10,543 nucleotides of DNA from Candidatus Latescibacterota bacterium. GTDB taxonomy: Bacteria > Latescibacterota > 4484-107 > B68-G9. Under the pieces are notes generated by a model that saw only the letters and a list, made by a program, of their open reading frames with translations, was not told where the DNA came from and did no database searches. The position numbers were made by a program, and so were the translations under genes. This document shows, piece after piece, positions 1 to 6,951 of this stretch. Each line of letters starts with the position of its first letter. Positions within the stretch are counted from its first letter, which is position 1. The stretch lies in the NCBI GenBank assembly GCA_012961755.1, contig DTYS01000063.1:1-10543 (forward strand). The letters run 5' to 3'.

Positions 1-57
1 CACTACATGAAGTTGGCAAGGGAGGTAATAGAGGATGGCCAGAAGGGCGTTAGGTAG
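1..57 (+). CDS. parA: ParA/Soj-like partition ATPase, C-terminal end only
   Basis: Only the last 18 codons are present, ending in TAG; the gene begins outside the window. The visible tail is HYMKLAREVIEDGQKGVR, a charged amphipathic helix like the last helix of ParA/Soj ATPases, which often carries a similar 'LAREV' pattern. The stronger argument is context: the frame overlaps the start of a complete parB by 23 bases, and parA-parB is a nearly universal gene order. ParA-type ATPases bind DNA non-specifically and move ParB-parS complexes during chromosome segregation. No catalytic motif lies in the visible part, so the call rests on position and helix character. Confidence 0.6.
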   Translation, partial: HYMKLAREVIEDGQKGVR

Positions 58-871
58 AGGGCTCGGGGCCCTCCTCCCGGAGCTTTCTGAGGGTTCCAGG
101 GTCCAACAGATACCCGTGGCCGACATAGAGCCCAACCCATTCCAGCCCAGGATGAACCTCGACGAGGCCGGGATAGAGGAGCTCAAGCGCTCCATACAGG
201 AAAAGGGGGTTATACAGCCTATCGTGGTGCGGAGGCTCGAGGGCGGGAGGTATCAGATAGTCATAGGGGAGAGGCGTTGGAGGGCCGTGAAGGAGGCAGG
301 AATGGAGACCATCCCTGCGATAGTCAGGGAGGTCTCCTCGGCCGAAGAGATGATAGAGCTCGCCCTCGTCGAGAACATCCAGAGGGAGGACCTGAACCCA
401 ATAGATGAGGCCAACGCATACAGGGTCCTGATGGAGGAGTGTAACCTCACCCAGGAGGAGGTGGCCAGGAGGGTAGGGAAGGACCGCTCCACGGTCGCCA
501 ACCTACTGAGGCTCCTCAAGCTTCCGGACGAGGTTCAGGAGCGTATCCTCGACGGGGAACTTTCCATGGGCCACGCTAGGGCCCTCCTCTCCCTTGACGA
601 GCCCGAGGAGCAGGTGAAGCTCTGCAGAGAGATAATAAAGAACGGATGGTCGGTCCGGAAGGTTGAGCAGATAGTGAGGGCGAGGAGGGAGCCCAGGAAG
701 GAAGCAAAGCCCAAGGACAGGGACCCCATAATAAGGGACCTTGAGGAGAACCTCCAGCGGGCCCTCGGCACGGCAGTGAGGATAGTGAAGGGAGATAGGA
801 AGGGGAAGATAGAGATAGAATTTTACTCGGACAGGGATCTGGAGAGATTGATCTCCCTGCTGACCAGGTAG
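35..871 (+). CDS. parB: Chromosome-partitioning protein ParB (Spo0J family)
   Basis: The 278-residue product has the normal length and full domain order of a chromosomal ParB. Residues 4-16 (RALGRGLGALLPE) are the arginine-rich N-terminal motif that in ParB proteins contacts ParA. The CTP-binding ParB/Srx domain follows, with GERRWRA at 78-84 and VENIQRE at 112-118. A helix-turn-helix lies at about 139-163 (TQEEVARRVGKDRSTVANLL) and recognises parS in this family. The LSMGHARALL segment follows, and a C-terminal dimerisation domain occupies about 230-278. The ATG at 35 has a GGAGG at 21-25 and lies inside the end of the parA-like frame, so the two are probably translationally coupled. ParB loads at parS as a CTP-dependent sliding clamp. 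I found no good parS site in the window. Confidence 0.97.
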   Translation: MARRALGRGLGALLPELSEGSRVQQIPVADIEPNPFQPRMNLDEAGIEELKRSIQEKGVIQPIVVRRLEGGRYQIVIGERRWRAVKEAGMETIPAIVREVSSAEEMIELALVENIQREDLNPIDEANAYRVLMEECNLTQEEVARRVGKDRSTVANLLRLLKLPDEVQERILDGELSMGHARALLSLDEPEEQVKLCREIIKNGWSVRKVEQIVRARREPRKEAKPKDRDPIIRDLEENLQRALGTAVRIVKGDRKGKIEIEFYSDRDLERLISLLTR

Positions 872-899
872 GGGCGTCCTCGGGCGCCCCTTTCGATTA
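871..899 (+). terminator. Possible weak intrinsic terminator after parB
   Basis: GGGGCG at 871-876 pairs perfectly with CGCCCC at 885-890 around an 8-base loop, followed by TTTCGATT. The stem starts at the last base of the parB stop codon. The T tract is short and interrupted, so termination may be only partial. It lies in the largest non-coding gap here (about 40 bases), between the partition genes and the exporter, which would suit an operon boundary. Confidence 0.4.
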
Positions 900-911
900 A
901 GGCCGCGTACG

Positions 912-2099
912 ATGAAGGCCTCCCCGTTTCAACTATTGTGCGGGATAGGGCTGTTGGCAATATTTTCATCGACCATGTCCAAAAGCCCCGTCTTACCGTT
1001 GTTCGCCAAGGCGCTCGGGGCTACCTCCTCGACGGTGGGGCTCATCGCCGCGGCCTCCACTGTGGTGGGTATAGTAGCGAGCGCCCCTGCGGGGGTCCTT
1101 TCGGACGTTCTGGGAAGGAGGAGGGTCATCCTATTCGCCGTCTTTATCTTCGCATCAGCCCCCTTCTTCTACCTTCCCATTGTAGGGACGTGGCACCTGA
1201 TACTGGTGCGGGCCTACCACGGCCTTGCTACCGCCATCTTTGGGCCGGTAGCCATGGCGTCGGTCGCGGACCTATACGTGGCCCAGCGAGGTGAGAAGAT
1301 GGGCTGGTACTCGTCGGCAACCTTGGTGGGGCGTTCGGCAGCACCCTTCGTCGGAGGAGTCCTCCTCAGCCTGGCCTCGGGTTCAGGGATGTGGCGTTAT
1401 CGTATCGTGTACCTCGTCTGCGGGACGGCAGGAGTGTTAGCCTTCGTCCTCGCCCTCAAGCTTCCCGTCCGGGAGGGGGTCCCTTTCGATGCTGAGGGAG
1501 GCCTAGATCGGGTGCTGTCAGGGCTTTCTACCGTGATACGGCACAGAGGGATACTCTTCACAGGTGTAGCGGAAGCTGCCCAACTTTTCGGGTACGGAGC
1601 CTACGAGGTGTTCCTGCCCCTCTACGCCATGTCCGTCGGCATAAGCACCTCTTTAATCGGCATCCTCTTGGGGGCTAAGGTGCTGACTCTCACTTTTTCC
1701 AAGCCCCTCATGGGGCGACTCTCCGACAGGTACGGAAGGCGGGGGCAGATAGTAGCAGGGTTGATAGTAGGGGCGTTGAGTTTGGGGGCGATACCTTTCC
1801 TCAGATCTTTCTGGGCCCTGCTCGTGCTCAGCCTGCTTCTGGGGTCGAGCATGGCAGCCGTGACTGCTTCCACCGCCGCCCTTGTCTCGGACATGGCGGA
1901 AGGTGCTTACGGCTCCGCCCTGGGGGTCATGAGCACTATAATGGACGTAGGGCACGCCTCAGGGCCCATCGCCACAGGGTACCTTATCGGGGCCATGGGC
2001 TACCGGGGCGGATATCCCGTAGTCGGCGGTGTACTGTTGTCGGTAGCCCTGCTGTTCCCTATTATGGTGCCGAAGCCCGTTAGGGGTGAAAGGAGATAG
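912..2099 (+). CDS. MFS efflux transporter, drug:H+ antiporter-1 type
   Basis: The 395-residue hydrophobic protein has the pattern of 12 membrane helices in two halves. The signature MFS loop between helices 2 and 3 is clear at residues 61-73 (GVLSDVLGRRRVI), and its counterpart in the second half is at 268-280 (GRLSDRYGRRGQI). Such proteins usually export small molecules across the inner membrane using the proton gradient; the substrate cannot be read from sequence. The ATG at 912 is kept because the first helix (about residues 8-30) begins right after it; the next ATG, at 975, would cut that helix. No clear Shine-Dalgarno precedes it, unlike its neighbours, so it may be poorly translated or start from its own short leader. 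The following frame resembles the ChrB domain, and MFS or ChrA transporters commonly neighbour chrB genes. Metal or oxyanion export is therefore possible but unproven. Confidence 0.9.
   Translation: MKASPFQLLCGIGLLAIFSSTMSKSPVLPLFAKALGATSSTVGLIAAASTVVGIVASAPAGVLSDVLGRRRVILFAVFIFASAPFFYLPIVGTWHLILVRAYHGLATAIFGPVAMASVADLYVAQRGEKMGWYSSATLVGRSAAPFVGGVLLSLASGSGMWRYRIVYLVCGTAGVLAFVLALKLPVREGVPFDAEGGLDRVLSGLSTVIRHRGILFTGVAEAAQLFGYGAYEVFLPLYAMSVGISTSLIGILLGAKVLTLTFSKPLMGRLSDRYGRRGQIVAGLIVGALSLGAIPFLRSFWALLVLSLLLGSSMAAVTASTAALVSDMAEGAYGSALGVMSTIMDVGHASGPIATGYLIGAMGYRGGYPVVGGVLLSVALLFPIMVPKPVRGERR
2091..2095 (+). promoter_or_regulatory. Strong ribosome-binding site of the small ChrB-like frame
   Basis: AGGAG sits six bases before the ATG at 2102, within the last codons of the MFS gene. 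This is one of the better spaced sites in the window. It argues that the 38-codon frame is really translated and is not a chance open frame. Confidence 0.6.
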
Positions 2100-2101
2100 T
2101 G

Positions 2102-2218
2102 ATGAAATGGATGACCCGTGAGAGGCCGAAGACCGACAGGATAGCCTGTCCGTGGCTTATTAAGTTCATAGACCCTGAGGTGTACGTGCCGGGCGATAAG
2201 GTTGGGGAGGGAAGGTGA
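2102..2218 (+). pseudogene. Truncated ChrB-like (chromate-resistance domain) small frame
   Basis: A 38-codon frame begins at ATG 2102 and ends at TGA 2216-2218. Its product starts MKWMTRERPKTDRIACPWL and continues IKFIDPEVYVPGDKVGEGR. The stretch from K2 to P30 resembles the start of the ChrB C-terminal domain (PF09828), whose members typically read like 'WVTRxRPxxDRIACPWLIRRFIDPxAEFLxVP'. The invariant-looking RIACPWLI block is intact, but about four residues seem missing around LIKFIDPEVYVP and the rest of the domain (normally over 100 residues) is absent. The frame has a strong ribosome site, and its last four bases GTGA overlap the GTG start of the next gene. It could be a decaying chrB left by recombination, or a short leader peptide that couples translation to the hydrolase. 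The family match is from memory, not from a search. Confidence 0.6.
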
Positions 2219-3624
2219 GGACCAACATATTGCTCGTAACCACCGACCAGCACAGGGGGGACCACCTGAGCATCGCGGGACATCCCGTAGTGGAGACCCC
2301 CAACTTGGACTCGTTCGTGGGGCAGGGGGCATACTTCCCCAACGCGTACTCCGAGGTCCCCTCCACCACCGGAGCTAGGCTCTGCATGCTGAGGGGAAGG
2401 GGAAGCTACGAGTGCGGGTTGATAGGGTACAGGAGCGTGGAATGGGAGGAGAGGACTTCCCTGGCCTACATACTCGCCCAGAACGGTTACCACTGCATAA
2501 ACGTGGGTTGGAGGAATCTCCACCCCAGGAGGAAGCTCTACGGGTTCCATATGGTCATACCTCACGACATTAGGGAGGGGGAGGACGACTACATGGAGTG
2601 GCTAAGGGAGGAGCTTGGTCCCTGGGCCCACGAGCACGGCCACGGATGCGACCCCAACGGATGGACAGCGAGGCCCTGGCACCTCGAGGAGAGGTTCCAT
2701 CCCGTGGTCTGGACCGTAGAGACAGGGCTGAACCAGCTGAGGAAGCGGGACCCCACCAAGCCCTTCTTCCTCTGGCTCTCCTTCCTCCGCCCCCATTCCC
2801 CCTACGACCCACCGAGGTACTTCTGGGAGATGTACCAAGGAAGGGAACTTCCGGAGGTCCCGGTGGGGGAATGGGCAGGAGATTATGATGTACCTAACCC
2901 TGGCCTCCCGATAACCGCCTGGTACGGAAGGCTCACTTCCGAGCAGACCCACAGGATGAGAGCGGCCTACATGGGCATGATAACTTTCATAGACCTTCAG
3001 ATAGGGAGGTTCCTCTTGGCATTAGAGAGGGAGCTGAAGGTGTTGGACGACACCCTCGTGGTGTTCGTCTCAGACCACGGGGACATGATGGGGGACCACA
3101 ACCTCCACAGGAAGACGTACGCGTACGAGGGTTCAGCCAGGATCCCCTTCCTCATTCGCTATCCCAAGGGGTGGGACCTGCCCAAGGGGAAGTTCGAGCA
3201 CGTCGTGGGCCTACAGGACGTCATGCCCACGATATTGGAAGCTGCAGGAATCCGGATTCCCGAAGGGGTCACCGGCAGGAGCGTGCTCGAAGCTATAAGG
3301 GGAAAACCCTGGAGGGAGTTCATCCACGGCGAGCACTCCCCATGTTACTCCGCTAAGGAGGCAATGCACTACCTCACGGACGGAAGGGAGAAGTACGTAT
3401 ACCTTCCGGCCTCGGGGGAAGAGAGGTTCTTCTTCCTTGAAGAGGACAGGAGGGAGCTGAGGAACTTGGCGAAGGACCCGAAGTACCGTGAAAGGGTAGA
3501 ACTCTGGAGGGGGAGGCTCGTGGAACTTCTCGGAAGGAGGGCGGACGGTTTCTCCGATGGAAGGAAGCTTTTAAGGCGTACGGACTGGTGGAGCCCCGTC
3601 GTGGAGGAGAAGCTTTGGAGTTGA
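2215..3624 (+). CDS. Sulfatase-fold hydrolase (alkaline phosphatase superfamily), Thr at nucleophile site
   Basis: The 469-residue protein covers the whole sulfatase domain (PF00884). The N-terminal metal strand is NILLVTTDQHRGD (4-16), followed by GHPVVETPNLD (22-32). The active-site segment is PSTTGAR (49-55), where known sulfatases read P-x-C/S-x-P-x-R. The second metal and substrate region is SDHGDMMGDHNLHRK (286-300), with D287, H288 and K300. Family members cleave sulfate or phosphate esters using a divalent metal. Here the nucleophile position is T51, so formylglycine formation is not expected; threonine nucleophiles are known in related phosphodiesterases and phosphotransferases. The sequence starts directly with the first strand, so there is no signal peptide and the enzyme should be cytosolic. 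The GTG at 2215 is preceded by GGGGAGG ending four bases upstream and overlaps the stop of the ChrB-like frame. The genes after it encode an ABC importer, so an imported substrate is a natural guess. Confidence 0.88.
   Translation: MRTNILLVTTDQHRGDHLSIAGHPVVETPNLDSFVGQGAYFPNAYSEVPSTTGARLCMLRGRGSYECGLIGYRSVEWEERTSLAYILAQNGYHCINVGWRNLHPRRKLYGFHMVIPHDIREGEDDYMEWLREELGPWAHEHGHGCDPNGWTARPWHLEERFHPVVWTVETGLNQLRKRDPTKPFFLWLSFLRPHSPYDPPRYFWEMYQGRELPEVPVGEWAGDYDVPNPGLPITAWYGRLTSEQTHRMRAAYMGMITFIDLQIGRFLLALERELKVLDDTLVVFVSDHGDMMGDHNLHRKTYAYEGSARIPFLIRYPKGWDLPKGKFEHVVGLQDVMPTILEAAGIRIPEGVTGRSVLEAIRGKPWREFIHGEHSPCYSAKEAMHYLTDGREKYVYLPASGEERFFFLEEDRRELRNLAKDPKYRERVELWRGRLVELLGRRADGFSDGRKLLRRTDWWSPVVEEKLWS
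3603..3607 (+). promoter_or_regulatory. Ribosome-binding site deciding the TPR gene start
   Basis: GGAGG inside the end of the hydrolase gene lies seven bases before TTG 3615. GTG 3588 in the same frame has no comparable site, and TTG 3621 is 13 bases away. This favours TTG 3615 as the start of the TPR protein, overlapping the hydrolase gene by 10 bases. Confidence 0.5.
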
Positions 3625-4694
3625 AGAGGATACTCCAAGAAGCAGAGGAGCTGAGGGAGAGGTGCAGGTTCTCCGAGGCCCTCTCGCTTTACGAAAGGGT
3701 CCTATCCCTCTGCCCTGATGACGACCTTCCCGACCGCCTCCTCTGCCATCTGAGGGCTGGGGATTGCCTCAGGATGTTGGGGAGGTTCAGGGAGGCGCTT
3801 TCCCACTACGAGCGTGCTGAGGAGATCTCCCTGAAGCTCGAAAGCGACTGGGACAGGGCCGATGCCCTAGTTGGGAAGGGCTTAGCCCTGAGGGGGATCG
3901 GGAGGCACAGGGAGGCCCTCGCGTACTTCGACGAGGCGAGGAGCATGTACATGACCTACGGGGACCCTGCCGGGGAATCGTATGCCCTCTGGGCCGCGGG
4001 CGGAAGCCTCAGGGCCCTGGGGGAGCTCGAGAGGGCACAGAAGTTCCTGGAGGAGGCACTTTCGCTCGCCGAGGAGGTCGACGACCTCCCCGCACAAGGC
4101 TACTCCCTCTGCGCGCTGGGCGGCCTACTCAGGGTGAGGGGGAGGTACGAGGAATCCTTAGAGAAGTACTTGAGGGCGAACGAAGTCCTCTCGGAGGAGG
4201 GCGACACATTCGGCGTTGCCTATTCCTTCTGCGGCATAGCGAACGCAAACAGAACCTTAGAAAATTACGAACTCGCCTTCAGGTACTACGAGAAGGCGAC
4301 CGAACGCTACAAGGAGATAGGGGATAAGCCGAGCTACGCGTACACTGTTTGGGGAAGGGGGACCGCTCACAAGATGGTGGGAGAGCTCGAAAGGGCCGAG
4401 GAGGACTTCTCCGAGGCTGAGGTGCTCTTCCGTGAGGTCGATGACCTCCGTGGGATGGTCTACGCAAAGCTCGGGCTCGGGGAGGTGGCTATCCTGAGGG
4501 GAGAACGGGAATCCGGGGTCAGGCTCCTTAGGGAGGCCTTAGAGTCCACAAGGGAGTTCCCCATCGAGAGGCTTCACGCCGAGCTGCTCCTGAGCTTAGC
4601 AGGAGGTAGAAGGGCGAATGCTCTGGTGGAGGAGTACAGGAGGATGGGAACGGAGTTCCCCCGAAGGTTGGAACTTCCCCTGAACATACCGTAG
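3615..4694 (+). CDS. Tetratricopeptide (TPR) repeat protein, function unknown
   Basis: With the TTG 3615 start the product is about 359 residues and is built almost wholly of helical TPR hairpins. Several successive repeats have a period near 40 residues rather than 34, each with a pattern like 'A-x-L-x-x-G...G-R-x-x-E-A-L-x-x-(Y/F)-x-x-A', seen at GRFREALSHYERA, GRHREALAYFDEA, GELERAQKFLEEA, GRYEESLEKYLRA, NYELAFRYYEKA and GELERAEEDFSEA. The 40-residue form is found in proteins that bind peptides or small ligands, for example the sensor part of MalT-like regulators. No signal peptide, membrane helix, DNA-binding domain or enzyme motif is visible, so it should be cytosolic. It overlaps the hydrolase gene upstream and stops 10 bases before the binding-protein gene, so it belongs to the same transcript. 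It may be a scaffold or sensor for the cassette, which is inference. A longer form from GTG 3588 (368 residues) is possible. Confidence 0.82.
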   Translation: MELKRILQEAEELRERCRFSEALSLYERVLSLCPDDDLPDRLLCHLRAGDCLRMLGRFREALSHYERAEEISLKLESDWDRADALVGKGLALRGIGRHREALAYFDEARSMYMTYGDPAGESYALWAAGGSLRALGELERAQKFLEEALSLAEEVDDLPAQGYSLCALGGLLRVRGRYEESLEKYLRANEVLSEEGDTFGVAYSFCGIANANRTLENYELAFRYYEKATERYKEIGDKPSYAYTVWGRGTAHKMVGELERAEEDFSEAEVLFREVDDLRGMVYAKLGLGEVAILRGERESGVRLLREALESTREFPIERLHAELLLSLAGGRRANALVEEYRRMGTEFPRRLELPLNIP

Positions 4695-4704
4695 GAGGAG
4701 ACGA

Positions 4705-6027
4705 ATGAAGGGGTTGATCTTGAGGCTCGGGCTTTCGTTCCCGCTCTTCTGGTCCTCGGTGGCCACGGCCAAGACCGAGATAGTCTTCTGGACCTGGAAC
4801 AGGCACGACATGGACGTGAGAAACGAGATGTTCAGGAAGTTCGCCGAGAGACATCCGGAGATACACCTCCGGATGGTCATCCACACCGACAGGTACCAGG
4901 ACATGTTAAAATTGGCATGGGACGCCGGAAATCCTCCTGACGTCTTCCAGACCCCCAGCAACTCCCTCATAGTTCAGCAGGTAGAGGCGGGATGGCTCAT
5001 GCCCTTGGACCGCTGGCTCACGCCGGAATTTAAGAAGAGGTTCATGCCGGGCACGTTCCAGCCCTACATCTCCATGGTGGGGGGGCACGTCTACGCTGTG
5101 CCGACGGCCCTACTCACGGCCAAGCTCTTCTACAACAGAACGCTGTTTAAGAAGGCAGGCTTGGACCCCGACAGGCCCCCGAGGACGTGGGGGGAGCTGA
5201 GGGAGTACGCCAGGAGGATAACCGAAGCAGGGAAGGGAAGGTTCTACGGGTTCGTAATAGGGGCCAAGTATCCTTGGGTGTACACCATGAACATAACTTG
5301 GATGGCCGCCACTGCGGGTGGATACCCCTTCAGCTACCGCACCGGGAGGTTTCAATACAACTCCGAGCCCTTCAAGAGGGCCTTCAGCCTGCTCATGGAA
5401 ATGATCGACGATGGAAGCGTGATGCCGGGAATGAACTCAATGGACGACGACAGGGCCAGGCTCGCCTTCTGCGGGGACAGGGCTGCCATGATAATAGGAG
5501 GTTCGTGGAACCCCGGGGTGTTCGTGGGGCAGTTCAAGTCGGATGTGGACTTCGGAGTGGCCGACCTTCCTGTCCCGGACGAGGGGAGGAAGGGCTTAGC
5601 TCCGGCCTTCTTCGCATACCAGTGGAGCATATCTTCAAAGACGAAGCATCCCGATGAGGCATGGGAGGTCATAAGGTTCATGCTCTCGGACGAGTACCTC
5701 ACCGCCATGGTAAGGGCCGGCAAGAACCTCTCCACGGTCCCCGCCGTGAACACCCCCGAGAACCTGGGCCTCGCCAAGGGGATGAAGGAATGTTCCGACC
5801 TCAAGTACCACAAGGTCTACCCTCCCACCCCCGAGGAGCTCTTGAGGCTCAAGGGTCCACCCTTCATAGAGGTCGCAGCGGGCATAGTTAACGGACAGTT
5901 GGACATGGACGAAGCCCTCGAGGACCTGGACAGGAGGCTGAACCAGGCCCTTAAGGAGGCGATAGACGAGGGGAGGATAATGCTCGAGGACTTCCTGGTC
6001 CCGAACTTCGACCCCATGAAGAAGTAG
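4705..6027 (+). CDS. Extracellular solute-binding protein of a sugar ABC transporter (CUT1 type)
   Basis: The 440-residue protein has the length and pattern of family 1 solute-binding proteins (MalE/UgpB group). Residues 1-22 form a Sec signal peptide with a short hydrophobic core and a probable cut after ATA (20-22). There is no cysteine near the cut, so it is a free periplasmic protein and not a lipoprotein. The mature part opens with EIVFWTWNRHD, the first strand of the fold, and includes the typical segments GNPPDVFQ, AVPTALLTAKLFYNRTLFKKAGL and PRTWGELREYARRI, the last two common to sugar binders. It should capture a solute and deliver it to the two permeases that follow. GGAGGAG ends four bases before the ATG, and the gene lies 10 bases after the TPR gene. 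The tryptophan- and tyrosine-rich pocket region suits a carbohydrate, but the ligand is not readable. Confidence 0.93.
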   Translation: MKGLILRLGLSFPLFWSSVATAKTEIVFWTWNRHDMDVRNEMFRKFAERHPEIHLRMVIHTDRYQDMLKLAWDAGNPPDVFQTPSNSLIVQQVEAGWLMPLDRWLTPEFKKRFMPGTFQPYISMVGGHVYAVPTALLTAKLFYNRTLFKKAGLDPDRPPRTWGELREYARRITEAGKGRFYGFVIGAKYPWVYTMNITWMAATAGGYPFSYRTGRFQYNSEPFKRAFSLLMEMIDDGSVMPGMNSMDDDRARLAFCGDRAAMIIGGSWNPGVFVGQFKSDVDFGVADLPVPDEGRKGLAPAFFAYQWSISSKTKHPDEAWEVIRFMLSDEYLTAMVRAGKNLSTVPAVNTPENLGLAKGMKECSDLKYHKVYPPTPEELLRLKGPPFIEVAAGIVNGQLDMDEALEDLDRRLNQALKEAIDEGRIMLEDFLVPNFDPMKK

Positions 6028-6037
6028 GGAGGCCGGA

Positions 6038-6949
6038 TTGAAGGGGGAATCATTCATCGTAAGGCTGAAGAGAAGCTGGGGCGCGTACATCCTCTGCACC
6101 CCGACCTTGATGCTCTTCTCCGTCTTCATGATATACCCCGTCTTCTACGTGATAAGGCTGAGCTTCTACCAGTGGGATGGGGTCACCCAGATGAAGTTCG
6201 TGGGCCTGGAGAACTACATCAGGCTCCTGCACGATCCCATATGGTGGAAGGCCTTGAAGAACACGGTGATATATGTTCTCTCCAAGCTCTTCGTAGAGCT
6301 GAGCTTAGCTTTAGGCATGGCGGTCGTCCTCAACAGCAAGCTTAAGGGGAGGAAGTTCTTCCGCTCTGTGTTCTTCCTTCCCGTAGTGACGAGCACGGCC
6401 GTCGTAGGGATAGTTTTCTCCGGAATACTCTCTCCGTTCGACGGCACCTTTAACCAGATCCTTACCAAGCTCGGGCTCATGAGGAGCTTCAGGGACTGGC
6501 TCGGGGACCCCAAGACCGCCCTGTACGCCATAATAGGGGTGGCGATATGGCACGACGTAGGGATAAACATGGTCTTCTTCTTAGCCGGACTCCAGTCCAT
6601 CCCCGAGTACCTCTACGACGCGGCCAGGGTGGACGGGGCAGGCCCCTGGAGGCAGTTCATCTACCTAACCCTGCCCATGCTCCGTCCGATAGCCCTGATA
6701 ATCGTGATGCTCTCCATCATCGGAAGCTTCAAGGTGTTCGACCTGGTCAACGTTATGACCGGAGGAGGGCCCTACTACGCCAGCGAGGTCGTGACCGACT
6801 ACATGTTCAAGTACGGCTTCGCAGGAAGCGGGCTCGGAACGGGCGTCGTGGCCCAGCAGGGGTACGCCGCCACTATAGGGATAGGCCTGTTCCTGATAAT
6901 AGCGGTGCTCACTTTCTTCCAGCTGAAGCTGGGAAGGATAGGGGAGTAG
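6038..6949 (+). CDS. Sugar ABC transporter permease, MalF/UgpA-like
   Basis: The 303-residue inner-membrane protein has about six hydrophobic helices. The first (about 15-40) is LCTPTLMLFSVFMIYPVFYV, typical of MalF/UgpA-type subunits. The cytoplasmic EAA loop that docks the ATPase is well preserved at about 190-214: EYLYDAARVDGAGPW, then the closing LP at 212-213. The start is TTG 6038, preceded by GGGAGG five bases upstream; no better ATG or GTG lies near it. The gene follows the binding-protein gene by 10 bases and precedes the second permease by two bases, so the three form one importer. No ATP-binding subunit is encoded in the window, so the system must borrow one from elsewhere in the genome. 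Confidence 0.93.
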   Translation: MKGESFIVRLKRSWGAYILCTPTLMLFSVFMIYPVFYVIRLSFYQWDGVTQMKFVGLENYIRLLHDPIWWKALKNTVIYVLSKLFVELSLALGMAVVLNSKLKGRKFFRSVFFLPVVTSTAVVGIVFSGILSPFDGTFNQILTKLGLMRSFRDWLGDPKTALYAIIGVAIWHDVGINMVFFLAGLQSIPEYLYDAARVDGAGPWRQFIYLTLPMLRPIALIIVMLSIIGSFKVFDLVNVMTGGGPYYASEVVTDYMFKYGFAGSGLGTGVVAQQGYAATIGIGLFLIIAVLTFFQLKLGRIGE

Positions 6950-6951
6950 AG

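Noticed and set aside
4073..4089. Near-perfect 17-base inverted repeat (GGAGGTCG, A, CGACCTCC) in the TPR gene, with a weaker copy at 4434-4448.
   Set aside because: Both encode the same TPR residues (EVDDL) at equivalent repeat positions, so protein repetition explains them; there is no operator-like context.
6547..6951. Upstream open extension of the second permease frame over the first permease gene.
   Set aside because: The translated part is arginine-rich without membrane helices, while the first permease frame has clear family motifs there; GTG 6952 has a good ribosome site.
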